Shown: piece after piece, positions 1 through 12,745 of the stretch | Numbering within the stretch: the stretch's first letter is position 1 | Layout of the letters: each line of letters opens with the position of its first letter | NCBI GenBank assembly: GCA_029531795.1 | Contig: JAPEIS010000012.1 | Span: forward strand, 1,736,001-1,800,000 | From: Sclerotinia nivalis | Lineage: Eukaryota; Ascomycota; Leotiomycetes; Helotiales; Sclerotiniaceae | DNA: 64,000 bases | Reading direction: 5' to 3' | Notes under the pieces: generated by a model | Told to the model about the DNA's origin: nothing | Database searches by the model: none | Seen by the model: the letters and a program-made list of their open reading frames with translations, nothing else | Program-made: the position numbers and the translations under genes

Positions 1-757
1 GTCGGGGCTAGCGCTACACATAAATGTGTTTAAGGAACCGTTCCTTCTATAGAAACGTAGCTCTTCGAGCTACGTCTTATCAATAAAAGTGATTTCTGTT
101 ATCCTGTCTGCTGCCTCCGTGATAAAATGGAGATACTACACACCAATTTAACAACCAGCTAATAACTTAAAGGGTAACGAAAAAATTCTTATCGAATATC
201 ATCACTTTCATTTAGAAAAGTTAGAATCACCAGCTTGAATTCTAAAGCATTCCGATGCTACTATATTACAACCGGAATTACAGAATTTGCAATCAAAGTT
301 ACACAACGCGATTGCTATACCCACTCTACAAAGATCCATTTGCATCAAGATTGTTCATTTCGCTTAAAGGTATATTACATATTATAACAATAAGGAATAT
401 AACATCATTAAGGGATATCATACATTTTTTGTTCAAAGATTTAATTGAAGAAAAAGATCTATATTTTTTCTTTATTTTTCTTTATTTTTTAATACCCATT
501 TGGGGTCAAATGGTTTTCTTGAAGAAAGAGTATTGTTACAGATTCATCTTCCTTCACCTGTACATGATTATATATACCTTAAGCACACATATATACACTC
601 ACTTCTATATAGTCAGATCACCTCCTTGACCTTCTTCTCCTCCTCGTAGTACAACAATAGATCAAACCTATACATACCTTTTCCCTCACCGTGATAATTC
701 CAGATTTCTTTCTTTTCGATTAGGAATTGTACATTGAAAGAGTTATTAGTGGTTAAA
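1..757. other. AT-rich left edge with three adjacent hairpins, no supported gene
   Basis: No coding signal is convincing here; the only long open frame (255-629) is rich in Ile, Phe, Tyr and Leu, as expected of AT-rich DNA read at random. Positions 16-75 hold three successive perfect stem-loops: ACACA/TGTGT with a 4-nt loop, AAGGAA/TTCCTT with a 3-nt loop, and a 9-bp stem ACGTAGCTC/GAGCTACGT with a TTC loop at 55-75. They may be the end of a mobile element that continues to the left. Confidence 0.4.
753..757. repeat. Target-site duplication, left copy (TTAAA)
   Basis: TTAAA directly precedes the LTR and is repeated exactly at 1245-1249 after its last base. A complete duplication indicates a single simple insertion without later rearrangement of the borders. 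Confidence 0.8.
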
Positions 758-1244
758 TGTTACGATCACGGATTTTACAGTAACCGATCGTATGAATACA
801 CGTTATGATTTGATCGGATCAGTATGAGATTAAGGTGGTCGTAAGAACAAACGAGCATAGACTATATTAGTATCAGATCATATGATGGAGTATTGGAGTT
901 TCGAAGGTTTCTAACGCTCCTGGAGTATTGAAGTTTCGAAGGCTTTCAACGCTTTTGGAGCATTGGAGTTTCGAAGGTTCCCAACGCTTCTGGAGCGTTG
1001 GAGCTTCGAGGGCTCCTAGGGCTCCCAAATACGAAGGTCTATATAAGCAGGATGGATTCTTTTATTTGTAGAGTTTCGTACTCAAGAATAATCATTAGTT
1101 TAAATACTATAGTTACTATATAATACAATCGTTATATTTTTCATTCTTACCAAGCCTCTGTTTGATCTTTAGTAGAAACCACTACAGTCTTTCTATAAAT
1201 CCCTTAATCACTTCTTAGTGATAAAGGATTGTAGCGGCGTAACA
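758..1244. mobile_element. Solo LTR of an LTR retrotransposon (487 bp)
   Basis: The element starts TGTTACG and ends CGTAACA, a perfect 7-bp terminal inverted repeat with TG..CA ends. It is flanked by the direct repeat TTAAA at 753-757 and 1245-1249, the 5-bp target duplication expected of LTR retrotransposon integrase. A TATA-like TCTATATAAG lies at about 1038-1047, consistent with LTR promoter architecture. About 36-bp repeats built on GGAGTWTTGRAGTTTCGAAGG occur four times at about 893-1022. No internal coding region or second LTR is visible, so this is a solo LTR left by LTR-LTR recombination. The family (gypsy or copia) cannot be assigned from an LTR alone. Confidence 0.85.
893..1022 (+). 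repeat. Internal ~36-bp tandem repeats within the solo LTR
   Basis: Four imperfect copies of a unit containing GGAGTATTGGAGTTTCGAAG followed by an AACGCT motif lie just upstream of the LTR TATA-like box. The position suggests a U3 enhancer-type repeat; that role is inference. Confidence 0.7.
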
Positions 1245-1249
1245 TTAAA

Positions 1250-2300
1250 ATAATGTTGTTATTTTTAATTGTAATAATAGCTAAAATAACAGATTCATTG
1301 ATATTAGCCTTTCTGAAAACTTTATTGATTTTGTTTTTTGTATATAATAATATAAAGGAAATAGATTGATAAAAAGATAAATTGATAAAAATCAATTGTT
1401 TACTAAAGATATTTTCCTTTTGTTCTATAAACTTTTGTTTTGTAAAATTTCCTTTTGTAACTACTTTCTATTCCCCTACCGTTTTGGTAATTGAAATATA
1501 ACTTTCTTTATTTGTTGTTGAAGGATTTATTAAAAAAGTAATTGAATGATTGAAAAGATTGAAAAAGTGATTAATCTGTTTTTCAATTCTTTTGATTGCG
1601 TTTTCGAGATGGGAAATCTATAAAATAATAATATTTGAAGTTCTAATAAGTTTCCCTTTTTCAAAATATTCGCAAAATATTTCGATTAGATTTAAAATCT
1701 TCGATTGTTCTTCGATATCCTTTTTCATAAAGATAATTAGAATAAAAAAGTCTTTTGCTTTTTGGATAGCTTTCTTTGGTTTTGTAAAGCTAGATTTTGA
1801 ATAACTGAATTGTTTTCTTTGTTTATTATTGAATTGGAATATAAAAAAGATAGTAGATGATTTGAAAGGATCATCAGAGTTAAGAATGTTATATTGAATT
1901 TGGAAGTTGAAGGATTGAAAGAAAATTAGGTTAGAAAGGATAAATGAAGGATTGTTGAGACTTTTCTTATAAAGGAATGATGCAATTTTTTCTTGAATTG
2001 GAGTATCTAAGATGACTTTTGGAAAGCTAAATGGGATAGTATCGATTATAATAGTCTCTTTGTTTATAATGAAATTTTTTTTACACGAATTTTCGTGTAA
2101 GTTTCGTGTTTTGAACGGCAACGACAATATTACAACAACTATTGGGCCGATTCATTTGGGAACAATTGGAATGGATTTTAGGAGTATTTCTTTATTAAAT
2201 AAAAGGAAGAACTGGTCGTATTTCGAAGAAATTTTGTTCTTCGAAATTTGTTGTGTGACGATATCTTTCTCTTTGTCACTATTTCACTAATCAACTGGCC
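1250..2300. other. AT-rich stretch without a supported gene
   Basis: A 169-codon frame on the minus strand (1618-2127) is open, but its product is dominated by Lys, Ile, Phe, Asn and Ser and shows no recognisable motif. It could be a relic of a transposon gene eroded by C-to-T mutation or chance openness in AT-rich DNA. I do not call it a gene. Confidence 0.3.
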
Positions 2301-4747
2301 CTAGCCCTCCAACCCACCCGATTCACTCACTCACTCTTCGTTCATCCACCTTTCAACTTCGTCATGACCACAGCATAAAAGAGATCCAGTAGCCACTTAC
2401 TATCATGGTGAAGAATGTTACCAGGAGCCTCCTAGTACATATGGTGGCGAAGTATAAAGGCACACGAAAACTAATATTGAGAGGGAGCAGACATTGCTGG
2501 CTGGTAATATTGGGGTATATACGCCAAGTATCTTTGATTATGCTGTAATTTTGGTCTAAATATGGTCGTTTATATGCACTTGCTGCATTTTTTCCAAATG
2601 AGAAGCAGTGGAATGGATAACTAATTCACATAACCTCAACAGAATTTGGTGCTGAAGAGCGTTGAATATAGCTACCTATGGAAGGTAAAGAAGCGCTGGT
2701 TGAGATCTACTAGAGTATTCATGCCCTCTGATGTCATCGCCGTGCAAATGCTTAGGGAATGGACAACTGCAAATATATGGAACTTATATGCACGCACCGT
2801 GGTGTTTTTTGCTTCTCATCTTGCTGATCACTAGAACAATACGTCATTATAGCCGGATAGATTCAAGAATACACTCCACATTTTCTCCATCATCCCCGCT
2901 AAAATACAACTTCTCAATCCACTCCCACATTTTTCCATCTTTCTGCATGAAACAGCATAAAAGAGCTCCAATTTGCACAACCTAGATCCTTACTACCTGG
3001 TAGTAGAATAGATAAAGATCTGTCACATGGCTGTGAGAACGATATTTTCAACACTTATTTTAATTCTCACACGGCCGCCTGAAAATTTCGGTGTCGAAGA
3101 GGGGCAATGTTCTTGAGGAATCCAAAAAGTCGACTGAAGACGATATTTATTGTCATTTATACACATTTACTACCATTTCCAGATGAGGGTAGTGACGCCA
3201 GATGACTACTCCGCAAAACAGGATTACTTTTTGATGAAAACTCCTTTTCCACACTACGTCTTGGGATTAAAATACAAATAATAGAACACTACCATCAAAA
3301 GCTCACATCTACCATGGGCCAATTGCTTTAGATCTTGGATTGAATCTTGGATATGGCTCTAAAAAAACAATGCAGAAGTTAATTTTATATAATCATTCAG
3401 TTTCCTCCTTGCTCCGCATGATTCCACACAGATTGAGAAATTCACTGCCTAATTTTCAATAATTGAATATACTCCTACAACCGATAGCTTCCCCGCTTCA
3501 TAATCAGGTATCCCGATGCAGGCTCGTGATTCAACATCCTTTGCTTCCCTCTCTATAGATGATTCTCACAAGACGCGGAAAATAAAAAGATCTCAGGCAC
3601 TACACACCTTGCAAGCTCTTTCCAATTGGGGAAACCTGAGCTCTGCAAACGGTGCATGGGGATGGTGACGCATAAACGGTAACATTTGAGTAGGTAGTAT
3701 TAATGACTGAGAATTCATACCTCTATATATCTTGATATTATTTCGAGAAACAAAGAAATGGAACATGAGATGATGATTATTGTCAATTTCCTTCACCTGT
3801 TGTCATCACCAAACACAATATACAGAAGTATCGGATGACTACCTCATATTCTTGAAGAACAAATTTTTTACATCCTCGTACCACTACTTAGTACTAGCCA
3901 GCTTCGAATACAGTTTGAAAACCAAAAATGCCGCTCGGAACCCTCGTCAACACCTGATTCCCCAGTTATTGATGTTTACTCCATATGCTTGAGGAAAGAA
4001 GAGGAATGGGGAACTCTTAAATAACACTTCCACAATCACAAATCCCAAACTTAGCCAATACTTTATTCACCTCTAGCTCAATCAACCTATCTACTGTATT
4101 GACTCCAACTCTCGATTTCTTGAAATCTTTTTAATTCACCAATAACTTTATCCAAGAAAACTACTCACCCCGCTTTTCCTCCTCAGCAAATATAAATACA
4201 CCTAGCCCACCAAGAACATGATCTCTATACCACCTCCCCAAAGATCAGAGGAAGAATTCTAAGCTGCAACTGTAGCGGGTCCTGAGAGTAAAAATGGCTG
4301 GATAGTAGTGAACAGTATGACACGCCTGGCGCGAGAAAAAAAGAGTACCTCCTAACCATTTTTCTCTCGTGTAATAGATAGTAAAATTATATATATATTT
4401 TTTTTTAACTATCACCGCATTTGATATATAAATAAATAAGATATAAATATAATCTTTCAATAACAATAATACAATAAAGTATTAATATCAACTCTAGAGT
4501 AACTACCATTCCGAATGAATACCCCGCAAAAAACAATCCAGAAATCTAACAGGAAATTATAATCATATATCAAGTTCTCCAAAATTATTTTGATAAAAAT
4601 ATTTATTTATTTTACCACTAATTCATAAATCATAGATCATAAAATCATCGTGTATACACCTTCACACTTCATATTTCTCCCTGCAGCACGAAAGGGCAAA
4701 AGAACTAGTGAGATCCAGTAGCTAACCCATTCCTCACCTCACCTTAC
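2301..4747. other. Intergenic region, nothing recognised
   Basis: Only short open frames below 75 codons occur, on both strands, with no family resemblance. The last few hundred bases lie downstream of the dehydrogenase gene on the minus strand and would hold its 3' UTR and terminator. Confidence 0.5.
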
Positions 4748-6869
4748 CTAATAATGACCATCAATAGTCATCGTCCCCGTTTTCGTAATAAGGTATTCAT
4801 TAATCGCGACATCTTTCCCGGATTCCTTTCCATAGCCTGATTCTTTGATTCCTCCGAATGGTGATTCGGCTGCGGATGAACTACCTACGATGAGATTTTT
4901 TTAGTATAAAGTCTTGGATAGAAGGAATGTGGGGGTAAGTATACGTACCAGTATTCATCCCAATCATACCCGCTTCTAGATTTTCTAAAAGTCGCCAGGT
5001 ACGATCGATGTTCTTGGTGAAGAAGTAGGATGCTAGGCCCATCTATTATGTTCATGTCAGTACACCTCATATGGTATGTCTCACACAAAACAAAAACAAA
5101 ACTTACACTAGTATTATTTGCCGCCTCGACCGCATCCTCCTCCGTCTTAAAAGAATACAACGCCAATACCGGCCCGAAGGTTTCCTCCTCCGTAATTAAC
5201 ATTTCCTTCTTCGCCCCCAAAATAATCGTCGGTTCGAAAAAATACCCCGTGGTATCTTTGACCTTTGCACCTCCGAGTACGACTTGTCCACCATGTTTCT
5301 TAGCATCTTCGACTTGGTTTGTGGCTTTATCGATACCTCGAGATGTAGTGAGAGGTCCGAGTGTGGTTCCTTCTTTGGCTCCGTGGCCGATCTTGAGTTT
5401 GGAGGTCTTTTCTTTGATGAGGGAGGCGAAGGTGTCGTAGATGCCGGATTGTACGTATACGCGATTGGCGGTTATGCAAGCCTGGCCGGCGTGACGCCAT
5501 TTGAGTCCCATGAGCGCTATTCGGGTTAGCATACTATGCTGGCGGTCATCCAAACTTTTAATGAGATGTAAAGCACTAAAGCATTTAAGTGAAAGGGAAT
5601 ATCATATACATCTATGTTAAAGAGAAAAACATTTAACATACCATCAGCAGCTTGATTCAAATCCGCATCATCAAATACTATAAAAGGACAATTGCCACCA
5701 AGTTCCAAGGTGACTTTCTTCAATCCATCAGAGCACAATTTTGCCACAAGTTTACCAACTCTTGTCTAAAGTCATTAGTATTCATGCCACGTTCATCAAC
5801 ATGAAAATATAAACTCACCGAACCAGTAAAGGTCACCTTTTTAATCAACGGATGACGACACAATGCTTCACTCAACGGAGGTGTATTATCCAAACTTGTA
5901 GTCAGGACACTAAACACACCCTTTGGAAATCCTGCCTGCTCAGCAAGCATAGCCAAAGATAGCACGGATAGAGGTGTTTCTGGTGATGGTTTCACTACCA
6001 TACAACAACCGGCTGCAAGGGCAGCTCCAGCCTTTCGCAGGATCATTCTAATGATTGTTAGCTAGAGAATCGGAGAGATTGGGATTACTTACGCAATTGG
6101 GAAATTCCATGGTACTAATGCGGCAGCAACACCAACTGGTTGCTTCACGGTGAATACTCTCCTACCTGGTGCTGAGGGTGTCTAATCACGAGGTACGTTA
6201 GCGACTAGTGACACGAGAATGATGCCGAGGATATAGAAAGCTTCGTGAAAACATGTGATATGATATGCAGCGAAAGAAACATCCCATAGCAAACATCAAA
6301 CACATCTAAAAAAAAAACATACCTGAATCGTCCCCGTAACCCTCTCCGCCTCCCCAGCAAACCACCACGTAAACCCCAACGCATAATCTATCTCACCCAA
6401 ACTCTCGGCAATGGGTTTTCCCGTCTCATAAGTAACAATCTTGGCCAGATCCTCCTTATTTTCCCTAATCAAAGAATCCCATTTCAAAAGCCACTGAGCC
6501 CTTGTTCTAGGATTAACTTTCTTGAAAGATTGAAAAGCTATGTGAGCGGCTTGCACAGCGGCATCTACATCCGATGCATCGTTATCGGGTGCTGTGGCCC
6601 ACACTTGACCGGTTCCGGGATCTGGTGGTTGTTAGGATTTGTTATGGATTGAGGAAGAGATGTTGGTGAGGGAGTAAGTACCTGTGATGTCGAAACGTTT
6701 GCCGGATTTAGCTTCGATCCATTCTCCATTGACGTATGATTTATCGTGGAAGAGGGACGTGTTTTTAAGCTAAATGCGGGTACGTGTTAGCGTTTCGAGT
6801 TGAATAAGGGGTATTTTCATAATTGTTTGAAATCGATCGTACATCAAACGGAAGTTTGGTCGAACTCAT
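4748..6869 (-). CDS. Succinate-semialdehyde dehydrogenase, NAD(P)+ (nine exons)
   Basis: Oxidises succinate semialdehyde to succinate, the last step of the GABA shunt (family knowledge). Exons on the minus strand: 6869-6843, 6769-6682, 6621-6323, 6181-6093, 6047-5819, 5765-5642, 5516-5107, 5042-4949 and 4884-4748. All junctions are GT..AG and phase-consistent, giving 498 aa, the usual size. The protein starts MSSTKLPFD. Visible aldehyde dehydrogenase motifs are PWNFPIA (cofactor-binding strand), [15 protein letters not shown] with the general-base Glu, and [11 protein letters not shown] with the catalytic Cys. The tail contains [15 protein letters not shown], typical of the GabD/Uga2 branch. 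No mitochondrial presequence is apparent, so a cytosolic enzyme is likely. Other ALDH classes are possible but fit less well. Confidence 0.92.
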
Positions 6870-7564
6870 AATGACTTCAAGTTGGATGTTTATTTTGATA
6901 TGTGAAATGAAGAATAGACGGTAGTTAGAATCTCAATAAACAACTTGTATTCATAATTCAATAATTGTCTCTCTTTGAAGATAAAGTTATGTGGTCAAGA
7001 TATCGATGGGGGAGTCTAAGGCGGGGTTGTTCCTCGTGACGGGGCGGGGTAGGTAAGGATTCGGCACTGACGCACGGGACTTATCTGCTCGGTCTTTCAT
7101 CTTATCACACACAACCTAACATTTTCCTGTATGGTCCATCTTATCACACAACCTAACGTTTTCCTGTATGGTCCGACAAATTGATGTCTACGATCTCAAA
7201 GATGTGACATGAAGAATACTCTCCTGTATCATTGCAAACCCAACGGACATCTATTCTACCGTAAGTACGTACGTGCGACGGGAATGTATACGTATATCTA
7301 TCGGAACTTCACGTGTGGTCTCCACTTTCCCATTCCCCCGGTTCTCTCATCAACCTATCATTTAACCTTGGCAGCTCCACATGATCATCAATCTTGAGAT
7401 CATTAATCTTGGGATTGAACTCCTTGAGTTGATATAGGGGAGAGTGTGTACACGGTAATTGATATTTGTATTTGCTATATAAAGAATCTTGTCCCTTATG
7501 CCTACTGGTTCATCTGTCCCTTCATCGACTAAAAACTATATTGAAAATCGCAGCAAAAACTAAG
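6870..7564. promoter_or_regulatory. Divergent intergenic region between SSADH and SDR genes, with a 38-bp tandem duplication
   Basis: The two genes are transcribed away from each other, so both promoters lie in this 695-bp spacer. Positions 7098-7136 and 7137-7173 are near-identical tandem copies containing CTTATCACACA and TTTTCCTGTATGGTCC. CT-rich sequence precedes the SDR start at 7565. No experimentally known site is recognised. Confidence 0.5.
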
Positions 7565-8748
7565 ATGTCGACAATTCTCGCCGCCCCTTTTGATCCCAAA
7601 CTCACGGGTGCGCTTCTTGTGGCACTCTTGTACTACCCACACAAATTACAAGCTATTCTACCGACCAATATTCAACCACATATTACTTCTCCGGCTTCTG
7701 TTCGAACGTTGAAGGTTTTACTCGTATTTGGTATTTTAAAAGGTCTCAATGACAAGTTATCTCAGCTTGTATTGAATAATTGGAAGGGCAATGCGGAATT
7801 TATCAAGAGCCAGGAGCTTGTGTTGATCACGGGTGGTTCGAGTGGACTTGGGGAATTAATGGCAAGAGATTTCTCATCTAAAGGAGTTAAAGTTGTGGTG
7901 ATGGATTTGAACCCTCCAAAGACTCCATTTCGTAAGTCTTCTGTCTTTCAATACATATGATAATGATGACTGACAATCTTAAAGCATCAAATGTATTTTA
8001 TTACCAAGTTGATATAACTTCATCAACACAAATAGCCTCCGCAGCTTCAGAAATTCGAAAAGATCAAGGAGATCCTACCGTAATAATCAATAATGCTGGA
8101 CTTGGATATCTCCAACCTATCTTAGAAACCACCGAAGCACAAACTCGAAGAATATTCGATGTTAACACAATATCTCATTTCTTGATGACTAGAGAATTCC
8201 TCCCGGCGATGATCAAGAAGAATCATGGTCATGTGGTAACGGTCGCCAGTATGTCAAGTTATTTGGTTCACGCGGCCAATGTAGATTATGCTTGTACCAA
8301 AGCCAGTGCTCTCGCCTTCCACGAAGGTCTCGCATCAGAATTAAAATCTCGATACAATGCACCGAACATCAAAACCACGTAAGTCCCAAGTCCCTTCCAT
8401 TCGACGTTGCCACCAGTATTCCACACTCACAAAAGAAACAGTGTTGTCAATCCATCCTGGGTCCGCACTCCATTAATCGAAAAGCTAATCGCCCAGCCCA
8501 CCTTTAAGGATTCAATCCTCGAACCTGAAACCGTCACTACTGCTATCGTCAACCAAGTATTATCAGGAAGTAGTGGCCATATCGTTCTACCCAACCATAT
8601 GAATATCTTTAGTACGATCCGCGCATGGCCATGGTGGCTCCAAACCTCATTTCGAAACATGGTAGCTCCGGCATTACTCTTTCAAGAACAAGCACAGCGC
8701 AAGCCAACAGCACAAATAGGAGATGTGGCTCCGGCGGCATCCACGTAA
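7565..8748 (+). CDS. Membrane-associated short-chain dehydrogenase/reductase (17-beta-HSD11/retinol dehydrogenase-like)
   Basis: Exons 7565-7931, 7985-8378 and 8442-8748 give 355 aa. The N-terminus has hydrophobic stretches (residues about 13-23 and 50-60) before the Rossmann domain, suggesting attachment to ER or lipid droplets as in related dehydrogenases. SDR motifs are in order: VLITGGSSGLGE (NAD(P)-binding TGxxxGxG), an acidic residue in VVVMDLNPP after beta-2 that favours NAD(H), INNAGLG, then S-S-Y...DYACTK with the catalytic Tyr and Lys, and NPSWVRTP. The substrate cannot be read from sequence; retinoid-, steroid- and fatty-alcohol-type reactions are all known in this group. The neighbouring SSADH gives no clear pathway link. 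Confidence 0.88.
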
Positions 8749-11419
8749 ATATAACAGGTCATGCTTTTCCCGGAACATTTGTTTGTGCAATGAGAGGTTG
8801 GCTTGTCGGGATTTTTAGATGTTGTTCTAGGTTACTCTACGTCGTTGTGTTCGCGGTGGTCATCGTGGCTATGATCAGGATCTTTAAGGAGTTTTTATTG
8901 GTAGACATGTCGGCAAGACTGTAAATTGTAAACAACATATGTTTTAACTGTACTCAGTATGTATGATAGGTTAATATGAATTTGCCAGTTGAGTACAACG
9001 GACCAGTACCGGCGTGACCGTTGGAAGACATATGCAACTACCAGGTATCTGAAAGGAACACCAGCTGTTACAAACACGAATTGTGATTCAAAAACATAAG
9101 TACTGTCCAGACAACCAGCGATTACAGACAGACACGAATTCTTAATTCCAAAACACACAAGTAAAGAATAATGACACCCCTAACAGCCGCTCGCTCCCAA
9201 GCTCCCCCATTTCCCCTCCCGAATGCCACCGTCTCAAAATCTAGAATCCAAACCGGTCCAAACCCCCACCTTGATATCAAAAACGTCTCCCGTAAGAAAA
9301 AGCCACATACATACTCCGTCCATCTAGAACGCATGGCGCCGCGCAACTATCGAATCATGAGGATCCACCCGCAAGCCTTACAAGCATGCTATATAGCTAG
9401 CGAGCATTTATGCATCCGCTCACATCACCCACTGCATTTCTTGCATAATCCGCATGGACCGCCATGCAACTTCGTTTTGCCGAGCCTGCCTTGCTTCCTG
9501 GAGACTGAGCCTTTCTGTTAGGGAATCTTCGTGCTCGTGTCTTCGAGGTACGCTTTACTTACTGCCGAGGTGATGAGTCCTGGTAGAGTACATAAATTGC
9601 TCGTTGCGTTTGCTAATTCACATACACCTGCGTCCGTTATAGATATAGATGTGAAAACCACGTAACACAGTAAGCAAATAAGTAAGTAAGTAAGGAACCC
9701 TAGTTTAAAAAATCCACAGGTAGGTAGGTAGGTACTCGTAGCAAGCATGCATACATCAGAACAAGTAATAGCGGAGCACAGTAAACACAAATACGCAAAA
9801 CCGCAATAAAGCAAACCCCCCCAACCCATGAAAAACGAAACGATTTCCTGGGCCCGGATCGATTTACCGTGAATTATATTAAGACCTGTTCCGTACTCCG
9901 TGCATGCAAATAAAAAAGTGTATTGCGTCGGTACCTTCCCCTTGCGCGGTGGAACCATCGACTCCGTAAGATAGTAGATACTAGAAAGTGGAACCCTGAA
10001 AGTCTGGAGATGGATGGATGCTGCACAGATAGGTAGGTAGGTATGTGACCTTCCAGAAAAATTGCCAATAAAAGTCGGCCGGCTTCGCCATGTCCTTGCT
10101 CAGCCATTGGTTTCGGTTTGGAAAAGCGTCCCTTCACGCACACCCGCGCTGCGCGATGCGCATGAGATGAGTACGAATTTGGAATCCACGATATCCGTTG
10201 GGGGATGAAGGGAAAGTTAGAATTTTCGAATTTCGAATTTTGAATTTCGAATTGCGAATTTGAGATGTTGGCATTTAGTGAGGAAGAGGTTCTTGATTTT
10301 CAGCCGCAGTCTTATTGCAATGTTTCAGCATGTACCGCTGGTGCCGCGTGGAAAATATTTGTTTGAGATTTTGGTGATGTGGTTGTACGAGTATGTACTC
10401 TATTCTCCGGGTGGGATTTTTTGCCACGGTTATGATGTGATACCAAATGATGGTGTGGATGGCAAATAAGGCAAGTAAGGCGTAAAAGGGCTTTTGAAAA
10501 ACGTTTTGGTTTGATCGTTACACATACTTGGCCTTGGTTACACTGCATATAGACGTTGCGGTTGAAGCAGACATGGTTATGGTTATTTGGGACTTCTTTA
10601 CTCGATTCACTGAGGATTGGCGTATGCATTCAAAAGTATGAAGTACATAGGTACATAAATCTACCTGCCTCTAGACTCTTGATCTCTATCAGGACTTCCG
10701 AATGAGCAAATAAGAATGTCGTGTTCTTCAGTTTATATCATATCGTTGGTACTAGTTACATCAATCACCTCTTGTACATGAAGTTACCTACCTATTTAGG
10801 AATCAGACCCTTTTCATACATATCACATTACGAAGTACCTCAAAGACTCGCAGAGTTACAATCAATGAATTCATGGCAAAATGAACAAACTTCTATTCCA
10901 ACTTCCAAGGTCTCTCAAATTCCTCTTTGACGCAAATCCAATTTATAATTATTTACTCATAGATTCATCATTCATGATTCAACATTCAACATTCAACAAA
11001 TCAACAATCAACAATCAACAATCAACATTCAGCCAATTAAAACACTTACAAATGAATTGACTTTTGAAATAAATATTTATTCCCCCGCGGCCTTCGCGGT
11101 CAACATTAAAAAATAAATCCCTGTCCACTCCCGTTTCCCAACATCCAAAAAGAAGAAAGATTTCACAGATCCCCCGATTTCCGATTTTATTTGGACCAAT
11201 CAGAGTGTGAATATACATGAAAATCAATCACGTACCTTACTTTCTGTACGAAATATGAACGGGACAATCCTAGACTTTTTGATGTCGTGATGCTTAACTT
11301 TCCTCCATCTTGATTTCTATTCGATGCACACAAAATACAATCAAAAATACACTCAAAAATACACTCAAAAATCCACCACACGCAACACGCAACGCGGCTT
11401 GTTCTATTTGATTTGATAT

Positions 11420-11529
11420 CCAAGGTTATAATTTTAACAAAAGTGTAACCTTACTTTTAATAACTTACACAATCCCAAGGTTATAATTTTAACAAAGTGT
11501 AACCTTACTTTTAATAACTTACAGAATCC
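11420..11529. repeat. Tandem duplication (~55 bp x2) with internal inverted repeat
   Basis: Copies at about 11420-11474 and 11475-11529 differ by very few bases. Each contains AAGGTTATA and, 15-20 bases on, TGTAACCTT, an imperfect inverted pair that could fold as a hairpin. A third partial AAGGTTAAC follows at about 11535. This may be a small foldback-element relic. Confidence 0.65.
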
Positions 11530-12675
11530 CAACTAAGGTTAACAAGTATTTCCAAAAATTTAAAAATAAACCCACATCATCATTCCCCATATATTTTTAT
11601 AACCTGCGATGGATGGGATCCTTATGATTATCCAATCGGAATCCAGAAGCTACATCTCCCGAGCATCCAAAGCCATCGAGCCCACCTTACCGGCTTCTAT
11701 GATCCATGCCCAAAATTTGGTGATCACCGTGAACCCAGATAAACTTCATGACTGGATGTTGGGACCTCGTCTTTGTGTTTATGTTTTTCTATTTATCATA
11801 CGAGCCACCTGTTGCACTTAGCTAACTCTTCTCTCACCATCCTTCCGAAATTCGATAGATCTTTCTATCTATTGTCTATTCCGGCCCAGGAAGGACATTC
11901 CGGTTAACCTTTTCCCCTAATCTACGCAACGCTACACACTCCGTACATACGCGTGATGCATGTTATCCTTAAACCGAACCGTCACAATTTGGTGGCAAGG
12001 ACATACTTGTCTTTGGATAGTTAGATCTCGGCATTTTTGATCGTATTGATATCAAAGTGTTTTTTGGGTTTTTTGGTTCCCCCTACATCATTCCAGACTT
12101 TTCACACTTCTAATCAAGGATTCCCGTTTTTGACGACTCCCCATGTTCATTTCTCGTAAGTTGTCAAGGTAATTCTAACACACACATACACTACACACAC
12201 AAGAACTGCGGACCGAGTGGACCATCTGAATGATCTATCGAGGGGCAATTGGGATAATCAATCACAGCCATACTTCTAGGTTATAGCTTCTTATTCCATT
12301 CCAGATCCAAGCAATATAGGTGGACAAATCAAGGCTGAGCCCTAAGCTCAGGTAAAATCTAACTTCCATTCTCCATAATGATATAATAGTATGAGATGAC
12401 GGGATTGGGTTTATATATGATATTAAAGACCTTCCTTCCCAACCCGTATAGCTGGGACCCATTTCTAGTACTTCTGATACATATATTTCTTTTTGGATAT
12501 TAACATCTACCTTATCTTTTTATTCTCGAATATTCCTGTCGTCCTACTTTCATTTGCAGGATTTTGCAGCCTGAAGTTACACCAATCCATACACATCTCT
12601 ACACGACATCTTTCTCTCAATATTATTTATAACTCATCTTCCAATTCTCTCACCTACATATTCATACATGTACAG

Positions 12676-12677
12676 AC

Positions 12678-12745
<68 letters not shown>
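12676..12745. repeat. CATATA hexanucleotide microsatellite
   Basis: About eleven uninterrupted copies of a six-base CATATA unit. Confidence 0.95.

Noticed and set aside
255..629. 124-codon open frame near the left edge
   Set aside because: Composition is that of translated AT-rich DNA, with no motif, and no splice context.
1618..2127. 169-codon minus-strand frame beside the solo LTR
   Set aside because: Lys/Ile/Phe/Asn-dominated with no recognisable domain. A decayed transposon gene is possible but cannot be shown.
9171..9958. Opposed open frames of 116 and 146 codons
   Set aside because: Neither has family motifs or a splice partner; the longer one crosses GGTA and similar simple repeats.
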